DNA from: Ctena decussata
Taxonomy: Eukaryota > Mollusca > Bivalvia > Lucinida > Lucinidae
NCBI GenBank assembly: GCA_963989385.1
Contig: OZ022508.1
Coordinates: 30,712,166 to 30,776,165 of the forward strand
Direction of reading: 5' to 3'
Length of the DNA: 64,000 bases
The position numbers were made by a program, and so were the translations under genes. Below the pieces are notes generated by a model. The model saw only the letters and a list, made by a program, of their open reading frames with translations, had not been told where the DNA came from and searched no databases. Below, one piece after another: positions 22,761-33,026 of the stretch (positions are counted from its first letter, which is position 1; every line of letters begins with the position of its first letter).

Positions 22761-22762
22761 TA

Positions 22763-23029
22763 TAGATTATACCACAAGTTTGACATTTGGACATGCTTTT
22801 AGATGAAAATATTCGCTGGCAATTATCTACAATTTTCCCCCATGATTTTGAATTCCAGAATGGTGTAACACTTACAATTAACTTGTCAAGAACCGCAGAA
22901 TGCCACGATGTTGTGGACACTTGCAATTTATCTGCAGATAACTACGATTTAATGTTTCTTTCGAATTCTTACATATGATTACACGTATCTTTTTAATACA
23001 CATGTCAAGACGGAGCTGGAGATCAAGAG
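22763..23029. other. Intronic unique sequence
   Basis: Small ORFs on both strands (22744-22926, 22787-22978) without motifs or splice context. No exon supported. Confidence 0.35.
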
Positions 23030-23225
23030 TTTACATGTATCTGGTGGTAATTCTGGACCAGTCTGTTATTTCTTCCTAAAAACATATGATGTGGGCCTAA
23101 CTAGAACCGTCCCTGATTGATTGTTCTAATAAGGGTCATAATATACGTGTTGATGGCGAATTCACAAAAAAACTGTCCAGAGTTATCCCCAATCCATTTT
23201 ATTCCCCTTAACTCCAGCACTGTAT
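23030..23225. mobile_element. Degenerate copy of the palindromic MITE
   Basis: AAAACATATGATGTGGGCCTAACTAGAACCGTCC and GTTCTAATAAGGGTCATAAT keep the cassette layout with many substitutions. It ends about 14 bp before the next exon. Confidence 0.6.
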
Positions 23226-23238
23226 TATATGTTTACAG

Positions 23239-23302
23239 GGCAGGCGGTCACAGCAATATTTACCAGTGGGAACGTCGGATTCACAGCCTTTACGTATCTC
23301 AG
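23239..23302 (+). CDS. Exon B: short linker exon
   Basis: Bounded by ATATGTTTACAG| and |GTATGC. Entered in phase 0 (as left by exon A) it reads GRRSQQYLPVGTSDSQPLRI-S, 21 codons plus one base, with no stop, and leaves in phase 1, which is what exon C needs. The segment is Ser/Gln/Arg-rich and probably an unstructured linker. Too short to support alone; the phase agreement on both sides makes it credible. Confidence 0.55.
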
Positions 23303-23965
23303 GTATGCTCGGTCTGGCACCTTGGTTTTTTTTATCATAGGGAAGAATTCTTATTATAGTTACGGGATTTTCCGATAATCTCCGAGAGGGCCGAGATAAG
23401 CAGTTACTTGTATAGAGTTCTCAGTTTAATAGGGAAATGTATAGAAGCTCATAAATAAAGGTGGGGTGGGGGGGGGGGGGGGGGGGGGGGTTCTCCATAA
23501 GGGCCATTTTCTGGTTACAAATGGATTTTCACCAAACCTCACCAATCTCTACTTGTAAGTGATGGCTTTCATATGCTGAAATACTAATCTCATCGAAAGA
23601 GTATTTTGAGCGGAGCGCAGTGTTAAAGTGGGTGGGGTAATTCCACCCCATACCTTACCATGTATCATTTTTTTTTCAATTATCTCTATAAATAATCATG
23701 ACTGATGTACTTTTATGATTTGAAATAATACAGGCATATATTTTGCTCCTGTTTCTAATATTAAAGTGATTGATGAGCTTTTGATTCCATATAGTGACCA
23801 TGATATCACACAAGAACTGTAACTAAACAGCAGAGCTCATCCTGCTATGAGCTTGTAACTGGTAACACGAGTTTACTTGTTTTTGCTTCTCCAACTTGAC
23901 GAAAACCCACAAGTTATCATTAATGTCCAGATATATACAAAGAAACTTTGTAATCATACAGATAT

Positions 23966-24022
23966 GGACGGACGCTCGGCGCCCCGTTACTGCGGCTATG
24001 GATTCGTTCCGCTGAGGTGCTA
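23966..24022 (-). repeat. CTCGGCGCC dispersed repeat, copy inside the foldback
   Basis: Minus strand: CACCTCAGCGGAACGAATCC then ATAGCCGCAGTAACGGGGCG and CCGAGCGTCCGTCC. Related copies at 27181-27249, 39236-39306 and 41337-41399. Confidence 0.5.
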
Positions 24023-24794
24023 CTGAAATACTACTAATTATATTGATATGATAGAGTGCATTGCCGAATTATGAGAAAATTATCCTAGGCATATCAAAAC
24101 CTAGATTATCTGCCCTTGATTCAAGAAAATATGAGTAATTAAATTGAAAATGTACGATAGCAATTCTTCACTAGTAGGTATATTTTTGATGACTCTTTTG
24201 CTCATGTTTCTGATATTATTCTGATTGTTGGGTTTTCAAATCCATAAATATCCAGTGATGTTACACAAGAACTGTAACTGAACAGTAGAGCTCATCCTGT
24301 TACATGCCACTTAATTATATCACATTGTAGATGTCATTTTCCGACCCAAAGTTTGATTTATGGATTTCAGTTACTGATATATCAAATGTTATCAAAAAAC
24401 CTTAGTTTTGAATTTAAAAGTCTCACTGAAAACTAATGACAGTATACTAGACCCTCCTGCCCAACACACATGCCGTGTTTTTTATAACTGACAGTGGTCA
24501 CCCTAAGCTGACTCGTTTGCAGTGCTAGTGTGTTTAGTGAGGTCTTTGGTGGCTGATTAGCCAAAAGTTAGCTCTACATTATCTGTAATAAATAGAGCAA
24601 GACAAATCTGGGGACAGAAATACCACTGGGTGAAGCATGATCTCTGTTTTTAGCACTTTTTATGCCTTTGCTTAGCCTCACAGATTCTCTTCTTTAAGAG
24701 TGTTCTTGTATCATATCTTCTGACAACCTAATGAACATTTTCAACCTAAAGTTCTCCTCAGAATATTTCTTTGGTAAACATATCTCCGACAATG

Positions 24795-24870
24795 TTTGTG
24801 AATGTCTTTCATCTGTGCATTTGTTCTGGTGACATGGCCAGCCCATCTTAGCTGAGCCAGTTTCGGAAGG
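24795..24870 (-). pseudogene. LINE reverse-transcriptase-end fragment
   Basis: On the minus strand the sequence reads PKLAQLRWAGHVTRTNAQMK. LRWxGHVxR is a recurrent signature near the C-terminus of many non-LTR retrotransposon polyproteins. Only a short piece survives, in the loop of the foldback; catalytic parts are absent. Confidence 0.6.
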
Positions 24871-26236
24871 GTATATATGCTTTGCATCCCTGCCCTCTAC
24901 AGGACTCTCATATCCTGTCTTGCCACTTGAGTTTTAAGAGTGTCCTCAGACAGTTTGTGTGAGATTAGGGTGATCACTGTCAGATATAAAAAATATTTCG
25001 TGTGTGTTTGGCAGGAGGGTCTAGTACACTGTCTCTGTCATTAGTTTTCATTGAGACTTTGAAATTCCAAACTAAGGTGTTTTAATAACATTTTGAAATA
25101 TTAGTAACTTAAATCTATAAATCAAATTTTGGGTCGGAAAATGGTATCTTGAATGTGATGCAATTAGTGGCATATAACAGAATGAGCTCTGCTGTTCAGT
25201 TACAGTTCTTGTGTAATATCACATGCACTATATGGAATGAAAGCCCAACAATCAGTATAATATCAGAAACTTGAGCAAAAGAGTCATCAAAAACAGACCT
25301 TCCAGTGTAGAATTTCGATCTTATATTTTCAATTAAATTACTTATATTTTCTTGAATATAGGGCAGATAATTCAGGTTTTAATATGTCATGGATAGTTTT
25401 CTCATAATTCAGCAATGCAAACTATCATATCAATATAATTACAAAGTTTCCGCTTTATGTCTGGACAAATAATGAAAAATTATGGTTTTTCGTAAAGTCG
25501 GAGATGCAAAAACAAGTAAACTCCAGTTACCACCTACAAGCTCATAACAGGATGAGCTGTGCTGTTCAGTTACAGTTCTTGTGTGATATCATGGGCACTA
25601 TATGGAATTGAAAGCTCATCAGTCAGTTTAATAATAGAAACAGGAGCAAAAGAGTCATAAAAAATATACCTACCAGTGTAGAATTTCGATCGTACATTTT
25701 CAATTTGATTACTTTTATTTTCTTGAATCAAGGGCAGATAATTCAGGTTTTTATATGCATAGGATAGTTTTCTCATAATTCGGCAATGCACACTATCATG
25801 TAAATATAATTATTAACTTTCCTTTATATATCTGGACAAATAATGAAAAATTGTGGTTTTTCGTAAAGTTGGAGAAGCAAAAATAAGTAAAATTCCTGTT
25901 ACCACTTATAAGCTCATATATTGGTATTGAATAAGTAAACATTTCTAAGCTAGATAACCCAATTACTTAGCATATATGACTGTATTATTTCAAATCATAA
26001 TAGTAAATCTGTCATGATTATTTATAGAGATAATTGAAGAAAATGATACATGGTAAGGTATGGGCTGGAATTACCCCACCCACTTTGACACTGCGCTCCT
26101 CTCAAAATACACTTTCGATGAGATCTGTATTTCAGTTTATGAAAGCCAACACTTACAAGTAGAGATTGGTGAGGTTTGGTGAAAATCCGTTTGTAACCAG
26201 AAAATGGCCCTCATGGAGACTCCCCCTTTCATTTTC

Positions 26237-26615
26237 TTATTTAATACTAGAAAAGAGCCCGCGCAAGCGCGGAAATATTTCATGATGGTCAAGTTTATAT
26301 AAAAAAGTGAGTTTTAATTTTTCAATGTAAATGGCCTTAGGCCCAGGTGAAGATATGACCTTTACCATGAATACTCACTAAAGCTTCATTTACCTAATTA
26401 GTTGTCTGCATCTACAAACTTTCAGGTAGCAGACTGCATTGTTTCTAAAAAAAAATCAACTTTTTTTCACTTTTTCCTATAGAAAAACTTAAGTGACTCA
26501 AAAGTTGACCTTGCCGCAAACAGATCAAGGTCATCCCAGGGTCATCATTTATATAAATTTTGTTGAGCTTTCGAGTCCTTGATGCGACATGCTAAGTTTC
26601 AAGATCATAGGATTT
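26237..26615 (+). repeat. Hairpin-headed dispersed repeat, part 1
   Basis: GAGCCCGCGCAAGCGCGG forms a small hairpin near 26257-26275. It is followed by text such as AAGGTCATCCCAGGGTCATC typical of long degenerate repeats. The unit continues after the SINE insertion at 26633-26897. Confidence 0.4.
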
Positions 26616-26632
26616 GTGGTTCTGGGGGAGAA

Positions 26633-26897
26633 TTGGTTGATTTGATGCTTAACGTCCACGGTAAACAGTTAAGGTCATGTCGGGACGGTCAGTTAACCTA
26701 ACCACACTATTCCTGGGCAGGCTTAGACCTCCTAAGCGGTTAACCAGTACTAAGTGTACAAACTTTCGCCAGTAACTGACAACTGCCCTTCTTGACTCAG
26801 CGGAAGGAGAAACGAAAGTATGTGGCCAGACCGGGTTTCGAACCCAGGACCTCTGACTTGTGTCAGGTGCCCTACCGATTGCGCTACGCGGCCCGGC
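26633..26897 (-). mobile_element. Full-length SINE, minus strand
   Basis: Same SINE as 20852-21128, reversed: GATGCTTAACGTCCACGGTA at the tail end and GGGTTTCGAACCC..CCGATTGCGCTACGCGG at the head. Perfect 17-bp TSD GTGGTTCTGGGGGAGAA at 26616-26632 and 26898-26914. Confidence 0.93.
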
Positions 26898-26914
26898 GTG
26901 GTTCTGGGGGAGAA

Positions 26915-27553
26915 GATTTTTGAAATTTTTTACCATAATAAATGTTTGCCATCTTGGTTATGTGGCCTGTCCTGGGTATTTTTTTTTCTGAAAAAAATGG
27001 GTCCTGGAACGTTTTGGGGGAAAATATTCAAGCCCTCTGAAGACTAAAGGCTGAATCATTGAAATTGATTTGTCTGCTTCGCTGGAAAAAATGCCCTTTC
27101 TTACCTGGCGCATGTGTGTTAACCTTAGACATTTTTAATTTTTGTCTTTTCGAAAGTTCAGTTCAGTTTGAATTATCCAAACGACGTTACCCAAGTGGCT
27201 TAGAGGTACGTAACCATAGCCGCACACACTTGGCGCCGTGTGTCCGTCCAACTTTTCGAAAGACCATGTGCGTTGAGCTTTATTCTTCAATGGGCGAGTT
27301 CGATTGGCTACTCGTATTGACTATCGTTCTGGAAGAAAATGGGTCGTTTCGAGCCAGGGTCGTCGGGACTATGACCATTTAGTTCTTTAACCGTTTAGAC
27401 ATATGAGCAAAAATACAAAAATGAATCGTTATTTATGGGGAATGACGTTCGTTCATGGGTCGGATTTTTGCATTAGAACCTGCTAAATTTGGACTTGCTA
27501 AGCAGCGCGCCGATATAACGACGCAGAACCGAAACGACCGGATTAATTTAAAA
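26915..27553. other. Repeat continuation and unique sequence
   Basis: Continues the interrupted repeat for about 150 bp, then unique DNA. The 107-codon ORF at 27059-27382 overlaps the CTCGGCGCC repeat and has no domain. Confidence 0.35.
27181..27249 (+). repeat. CTCGGCGCC dispersed repeat
   Basis: ACGACGTTACCCAAGTGGCT, TAGAGGTACGTAACCATAGC and TTGGCGCCG match the reverse complement of 39236-39306. The TGGCTYAGMGG part resembles a Pol III A box but no B box follows. Confidence 0.6.
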
Positions 27554-27561
27554 CGTGTATT

Positions 27562-28029
27562 CGGTCCTACTAAAGACAGAAAATGACTTTTGCCACCGAA
27601 AAGGACCGAAAAGAACTTTCGGGCACCGAAAAGGACTTTTTAAATGCCATTTTATGCTATAAAAACGTTTGAAATCTATAAAGGGTAAAATATTTTATTT
27701 CTAAACATAATTTTCTAGAACATTAAGTGAAAAATGCCCTTTTCGGTGCCCGAAATTCGGCATTTGCGATGTCCTTTTCGGTACATGGCGTCTCTTCACT
27801 GACCAGAAGTGGAGTCTTTTTTGGTGCTGTTTTTTTTTTTTTGTAAAATTTTAGGATGAAGATACTACAATTCACAAACTTATTATTCAAGCGCTGATTA
27901 CTATCCTGATGATATTAAAATTTCTAAAACATATGTTTTATATGACATTTAACGGCAAATAAAAGTCCTTTTCGGTGCCCGAAAGTTCTTTTCGGTGGGG
28001 TAAGTCCTTTTCTGTTTTTAGTAGGACCG
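27562..28029. mobile_element. hAT-type MITE with CCGAAAAGGAC sub-repeats
   Basis: Terminal inverted repeats CGGTCCTACTAAAGACAGAA / TTTCTGTTTTTAGTAGGACCG, flanked by an 8-bp TSD CGTGTATT (27554-27561, 28030-28037). Inside, CACCGAAAAGGAC and CCTTTTCGGTGCCCGAAA recur in both orientations about seven times. No transposase. TSD length points to hAT. Confidence 0.85.
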
Positions 28030-28037
28030 CGTGTATT

Positions 28038-28860
28038 CGAGTACACGATAATTTCACTCGAACGCACCCATTGTTGACAAAAAAAATTCGATAAATAGTC
28101 GAAGTTTCTAGAAAAATACTTGGGAGAATTTAAAATGAAAGACGAATTTAATTCCCAAATTCTTTAAATCTACGTGAAACTAAAACACACGCTAACCGAA
28201 ATTATCAATGATAGCAATATGCGAAAGAACCAGTATAGAAATTACGCTTGAAAATGCCACCAATTTTGCAGTTTATGCGTTACTTCGTTTATTTAGTATT
28301 ATAGATATTTTCCGACATTTAATTATAACGTCTAGCACGAAAGAGCATTTCAAGTTCTTTAATCTGGTATAAAAATTATAGAAATGCGTCAATGAGAAGT
28401 TTCTTCCATCTGAGCCCATAGTTTTCTTTCTATAAACCATAAGTTTCTTAACACAGTGTATTCCAATTACGCGAATCTTCGTTTTTGGACCTAAATATAA
28501 CATATTCAAATTAACATTAATTTTGCGAATCTATTATAACGTATGGAGCTGAAAGCTGTTATTGCACTGATTACACTGTTGTATTTTCTACATACATAGC
28601 TGAATGGGAAGTTTCTTTCCTGAACGCCTAATTTTGCTAACTGTTGATTCGAAGCTTGGTCGAAAATTTTCCAAGTTCTCTCTATTGAACGTTAGGACAC
28701 TGGAAAGGGAAGCAATCTAAGTGGCCAAGGGCTAAAATTTACAGGTAGTATTAGAGTTTTCGATTTGACAACGTAACGAGTTTTCTGCCAGATGTCTTTT
28801 CATTTCTTTCGAGAAAAACTGTAACTTTGCCCAACCGATTCCTTACGAAAACAACACATG
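28038..28860. other. Intronic non-coding stretch
   Basis: AT-rich, no exon supported, no repeat recognised. The 78-codon minus ORF at 28273-28509 has no features. Confidence 0.4.
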
Positions 28861-29449
28861 CACTGTAAAAACAAGTAAATTTTACTGTAGTATAACTGGC
28901 AACAAGCTGCCAGTCCATTTCCCGCATTTTTTATGGGCGTCCGTAAAATAGTAGGAATCATCAAGCAGAGTAGGATAGAATAGAGTAGGTGTTAATTGGG
29001 TCATATAACCCTTCAACACTATGAAGGTATTTTCGAGTGCGGCCAGTTAACATATTACTACCATATCGTGATTTACAACAGTGATCTAAAGGCAGACGTC
29101 CGTCAAAATACTTGAAATGGACTGGCAGCTGCACTGCACGAATCCATAGATTTTACGGTGGAATAACTGGCAAGCGCTGCCAGTCCATTTACCGCTATTT
29201 TTACGGGCGTTTGCCTGTAGAACATTTGTGGAACTCACGTTATGGCAAGGTTCTATTAACTGGCCGCACCAAAACTACCTTAATAATGTTGAGGGGCTAT
29301 ATGGCTGAAACACTATCTGTGCTAGTCTACCCTACTCGGCGTGATGACTCCCGCAAATGTTTACGGGCGCCCGTAAAAATAACGGGAACTGGACTGGCAG
29401 GTGTTTGCCAGTTAATCTACCGTAAAATCTACGGAAATATTTTACAGTG
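28861..29449. mobile_element. Dimer of CACTGTAAAA MITEs, inverted plus forward
   Basis: 28861-29131 is a partial reverse-orientation copy (GGAATCATCAAGCAGAGTAG is the reverse complement of sequence at about 55118-55137). 29132-29449 is a complete forward copy ending TTTTACAGTG. Both share CTGCCAGTCCATTT and TTTTTACGGGCG with the 54913-55235 element. The 146-codon ORF at 29112-29552 is repeat translation. Confidence 0.8.
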
Positions 29450-30128
29450 TGGGAAAAACGCACTCATATCAGACTCAATGTTTTCATCATCTACATGTCA
29501 TCTGTGTCTTCAAAGGTCGCACATGCTTCAGTGTATTTCCTTTAAGAGTTGACCCCAACTGAGAAGAGATTTTTTATCATGCGGAAATGAAAGTCGCAGA
29601 GATGCTTCCCCTGAAAAAGTGTGCATTCACCCAGGTCTCATGGTGGCACTTCTGAATCTTAATCTCTTTGTTGTATTTTAGCTTTATGTAAGCCATCCAC
29701 TTTTTTCTGTTTTGTTTTCATGCTAGGTGTTTGCGATGCTAGTATTTTGGTCATATGACTGCCAATGGCTGCCACACCTGATTATTGTTCTCTTCCTGTT
29801 TGCGATTGATTTAGTTCATTATAATGGTGCCGATGTGTGTTGCCACTTAAGGAATACTGGTTGAGTTAGCATGCATTGCACTTTTTAAAGGTAAAAGGGT
29901 ACACATGCAAGGGGATCAGCTACGCCATTTTCTTTTTTGTCTTTCTTTTTAATAGGAGTCAACACTTGTAACAGGAAAGCATTTGATCCTCTAGGAGTTA
30001 CTTCTTCCCCTTAAGAGTAGAAAGGTGTAGCTTGAAAAGCTTTTAGAAAGGTTTTTTCCTTCAACGAAGTAAACAGGATGTCACAAAAGTTGTTCCCCTT
30101 TGTAGAATGACGCAAGCGCAAGATAATA
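29450..30128. other. Intronic non-coding stretch
   Basis: No exon or element recognised. Confidence 0.4.
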
Positions 30129-30366
30129 TGAGCCGCGACACGACAAAACAAACAATGTGGTTGTGCGCCCAGCACAGACTCAGATCAGCCTGGGCATCCG
30201 CCCAGTCTGATCAGAGTCTTCGCTGTCCGCACGGAGGTAGCTTAGACCCTTAGCTATCCTTTAAGCCCGTAGCGACGAGTCTGATCAGACTGGATGGATG
30301 CCCAGGCTTATCTGAGTCTGTGCTGGGCGCATGACCAAATTGTTGGTTTTGTCGTGTCGCGGCTCA
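30129..30366. mobile_element. TGAGCCGCG MITE, copy 2
   Basis: 238 bp, TGAGCCGCGACACGACAAAA to TCGTGTCGCGGCTCA, TA on both sides. Right arm diverged (GATGGATGCCCAGGCTTATC). Confidence 0.9.
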
Positions 30367-30929
30367 TATGGAGGTGTACCCATACAAGTTAAACTCCCAG
30401 TAGTCTTGCTACCGATGGCAACAATGTGTTGCTTGATATGTGTACATAATATCGGGAGCTGATATGACATGACCACAAATAGATCCAAAAGCGACAGGAA
30501 CTTTACTGAACATTGCATATTCACCTTAGATTTATCCTATACTTGAATGGTCGGCAGCCAAATAGTTTCAGAAATAAAATTCATGCGTATGCTAGTCTTA
30601 TGGAAGATGGTGGATTGCTTTTATTTTTCTTGTGGAGAATGCAGCTGTGGTTCTGGAAAATTATGGGTGAATGTGTGAAATTTCAATTTTATCATTCTGT
30701 AACCTTGAAAACTATGTTTCCAAAGCTGTTACGAAACGAAAAATAGTCATAGTTCCAAAACTACTTGGTTATCGTGCCTAAACAAATTTGTTTAGCCAAG
30801 ATGACCGGGTCGTTTGGGAACTAGGACTATTTTTGGTTGGTAACAGCCCTTGTATATACACATTTAACCAGGGGTGTGACCTGTTTTAACAGAACAAGAC
30901 AAATTTGGAGATTTATTTGCTTGTTTCAG
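30367..30929. other. Intron, no repeat recognised
   Basis: Ends in a good pyrimidine tract (TTTATTTGCTTGTTTCAG) at 30929 that precedes exon C. AGTTCCAAAACTACTTGG / CGTTTGGGAACTAGGACTAT form a weak inverted pair at 30750-30830. Confidence 0.4.
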
Positions 30930-31091
30930 ACAGTCCACATTCTAGTGATGATGAAGAAACTGCTATGCTGAAAGCCGAGTTGCGGCGGCTACGAGATAAA
31001 GATTATAATGAACAAAAGAAAGCATTACTTCGTCAGATGGTTGAAGAGGAACGGCGAGCCGCCGCCTTAGCTGCAGCAGCATCTAGTGACG
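30930..31091 (+). CDS. Exon C: charged coiled-coil segment
   Basis: Follows TTGCTTGTTTCAG. Read in phase 1 it gives (D)SPHSSDDEETAMLKAELRRL, then RDKDYNEQKKALLRQMVEEE, RR and an Ala-rich tail ending SSD. The heptad-like leucines and the Glu/Lys/Arg density predict an alpha-helical coiled coil of about 40 residues, useful for oligomerisation. The donor AGTGACG|GTAGTG is weaker than the others, but gives phase 1, which exon D requires. Without splicing the frame reads GSV and stops at 31102, which would make a soluble truncated isoform. Strong composition signal; family not recognised. Confidence 0.75.
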
Positions 31092-31200
31092 GTAGTGTAT
31101 AGTATCTTAATTACGTTATTTGGGGGAGTCAACGAACGGCATAGCGTTTTTAATGAATACTGTTATAATGAGAGTAATCTCTGAGTGAAAGAATTTGCTC

Positions 31201-31362
31201 CAGAGCTCCAGAGTAAGGGCGGATTTTGAGGATAATTCTGGGATATTTCAGCAAAAACATATAGGCGAGACGGTTCTAACGAGGTATCACAATATATGTT
31301 TAGATGGTGAAATATGGAAAATTATCCGTTTACCCTGTTACATCTTCTTATCTGGAGCACTG
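31201..31362. mobile_element. AGAGCTCCAGA MITE, diverged
   Basis: CAGAGCTCCAGAGTAAGG to CTTCTTATCTGGAGCACTG, with part of the central cassette (GGCGAGACGGTTCTAACGAG). Confidence 0.75.
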
Positions 31363-31691
31363 TTGCTCTCTATCAAGAGCGAATTCCTTTCTGTAAGAGT
31401 AGCCACCCCTCCTCCCCCCTCCCCCTCCCCCAATATGGAAAAGGGATGAAAAAGGAATACGTCTACTAGGAAAGCAAATACATGTACTATTCTGCTGAAT
31501 TTTTTTCCTTGGTAAAATGATGACCAAACAGTAGAGGCATAATATGTTCCTTAAAATTCAGCACTCAAGAATTTATTTCCGAAATTTCTTAACTTCTTTT
31601 TTCTCTAAAAATAAAACTTTCACAAAAATATTTGGCACGTTTTATGTTTTATTAAAAATGGCAATCTTGAGAATCACCAATTCATGAATTC
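31363..31691. other. Intronic stretch with C-rich patch
   Basis: CCACCCCTCCTCCCCCCTCC at about 31401-31430. No exon. Confidence 0.4.
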
Positions 31692-31985
31692 AAGTGTATT
31701 TACTGAATTTCAAATTCGTAGAAACTAGGGTTTGCAAAAATGTCACTGGAGTTATGGCATTTATGATGGCTACATTTTATGATTTGAAGAGAGGTTGGGG
31801 ACACAGGAGGAAGGACGGGCGAGGGAGAAATGGGAAGGGAGAGAGAGTTGTATCATTTCCACATCATCAGTGTGAGGTATTGATGAGATCGATGAGACTG
31901 AAATAATTTACATTATTGTAGTCTCACCGATCTCATCAATATCTCATTTTTACGAATTTGAAAATTAAGTGAAGTGAATACACTT
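31692..31985. mobile_element. Inverted-repeat element, AAGTGTATT ends
   Basis: AAGTGTATTTACTGAATTTC / CAAATTCGTA at the left pairs with TACGAATTTGAAAATTAAGT..GAATACACTT at the right. Inner pair GATATTGATGAGATCGGTGAGACT / GTATTGATGAGATCGATGAG. No coding capacity. Confidence 0.7.
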
Positions 31986-32100
31986 AAATCTTTTCTTCCT
32001 TGGCTTGTTAATCCAGGGCATTTTGTCTTTCGGACAAGGCCATCGAGAATCTTTATGAATCTTTATGAAAATTTTACCACTTGCTCTCTATGTCTCTCCC

Positions 32101-32127
32101 TCTTCTGTCTGTCTGTCTGTCTCTCAT
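32101..32127. repeat. (TCTG)n microsatellite
   Basis: CTGTCTGTCTGTCTGTCTCTC. Confidence 0.85.
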
Positions 32128-32273
32128 TATTAATCATAACCCTAAATGCATAGTCGAAAGCAGAATGTCAGTACACGCATTATGCTAGTAATGATAACAT
32201 TAATTATGATAATACTTCTAAGAAGCTAACAGAACCGAACTCAAATTGACATTCTTAATCCGTCCCAGCGAAC

Positions 32274-32362
32274 AAATGACGTCCAAATGACGTCGTACAA
32301 ACGTCGATGTGACGTCATTACGTCGTTTCGACGTCCGTACGACGTCATTTCAACGTCATGTG
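32274..32362. repeat. ACGTC-rich cluster II
   Basis: GACGTCCAAATGACGTCGTA, GTGACGTCATTACGTCG, GACGTCCGTACGACGTCATT. Flanked by CCCAGCGAACAAATGACG and ATGTGCCTGATGGG, near-complementary ends. A small dispersed palindromic repeat related to 6564-6685. Confidence 0.65.
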
Positions 32363-32494
32363 CCTGATGGGGTTGGACCTTGCAGACAGCGAAGGGCCCT
32401 ACTTTGTCAAGGCGTTTGTGAAGAAAATCTCTACAGTGCATTTGTACAGCCATTCCAAGTTCAGCGACTGCAGGTCTGCAGTAAATAAAATATT

Positions 32495-32731
32495 TGAGCC
32501 GCGACACGACAAAACCAACAATGTGGTTGTGCGCCCAGCGCAGACTCGGATCAGCCTGGGCGTTTGCCATGTCTCATCAGACTCTTCGTTAAAGGCTGAA
32601 AGGGAGCTAAGGGACTAAGCTACCTTTAAGCGGACAGCGAAGACTCTGATCAGACTGGGCGGATGCCCAGGCTGATCTGAGTCTGCGCTGGGCGCACAAC
32701 CACATTGTTGGTTTTGTCGTGTCGCGGCTCA
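32495..32731. mobile_element. TGAGCCGCG MITE, copy 3
   Basis: 237 bp with standard ends. The left inner hairpin is mutated (GGGCGTTTGCCATGTCTCAT) and the centre carries GTTAAAGGCTGAAAGGGAGC, a second sub-type of the middle. Confidence 0.9.
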
Positions 32732-32809
32732 TATCAGGGGACACCACTAACTATAACACACACATTTTTATGACAGTCATTGAGGTCTCGAGTTATTTAA
32801 ATTTTTCAG

Positions 32810-33000
32810 GTGGCGCAAGAGGCACGCGGCAAGACTGGCACCCGCCTCCACAACAACACACCTACCCCGCGGGTGCGATAGTTCATCCCGTGGCTAGTAA
32901 TATCCCAGGAATAGCGGGTCCACAGCCCTATGCAGCCCCACTTCAGTGCCCTTCAACGTCAGTACAAGAACCTGGTCCTTCTTGTGCAATTGAAGAACCG
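32810..33000 (+). CDS. Exon D: Pro/Gln/Ala-rich segment
   Basis: Between ATTTAAATTTTTCAG| and GAAGAACCG|GTAAGTCA. Entered in phase 1 it reads (G)GARGTRQDWHPPPQQHTYPA, continues with IPGIAGPQPYAAPLQCPSTS and ends CAIEEP: 64 codons without a stop, leaving in phase 0. The composition (Pro, Gln, Ala, Ser, isolated Trp/Tyr) suggests a disordered spacer between the coiled coil and the membrane anchor. It contains WHPPP and PQPY but no second PPxY. The phase-0 exit matches each of the downstream anchor exons. Confidence 0.72.
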
Positions 33001-33026
33001 GTAAGTCATTTTTGGGTAAACGTGTT

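Larger units (their letters stand above)
23463..26236. mobile_element. 2.8-kb foldback element with poly-G end
   Basis: The left arm from about 23490 (TTCTCCATAAGGGCCATTTT, CTGGTTACAAATGGATTTTC) pairs with the right arm ending about 26230 (CCAGAAAATGGCCCTCATGG). Pairing continues inward through GGGTGGGGTAATTCC, ACAAGAACTGTAACT..CAGAGCTCAT and CCGACCCAAA to about 24510/24960. A poly-G run (23468-23490) has expanded at the left end. The middle holds a LINE fragment. Minus-strand ORFs here are shadows. Confidence 0.85.

Noticed and set aside
29112..29552. 146-codon ORF
   Set aside because: Lies almost wholly inside a CACTGTAAAA MITE copy; no family features.
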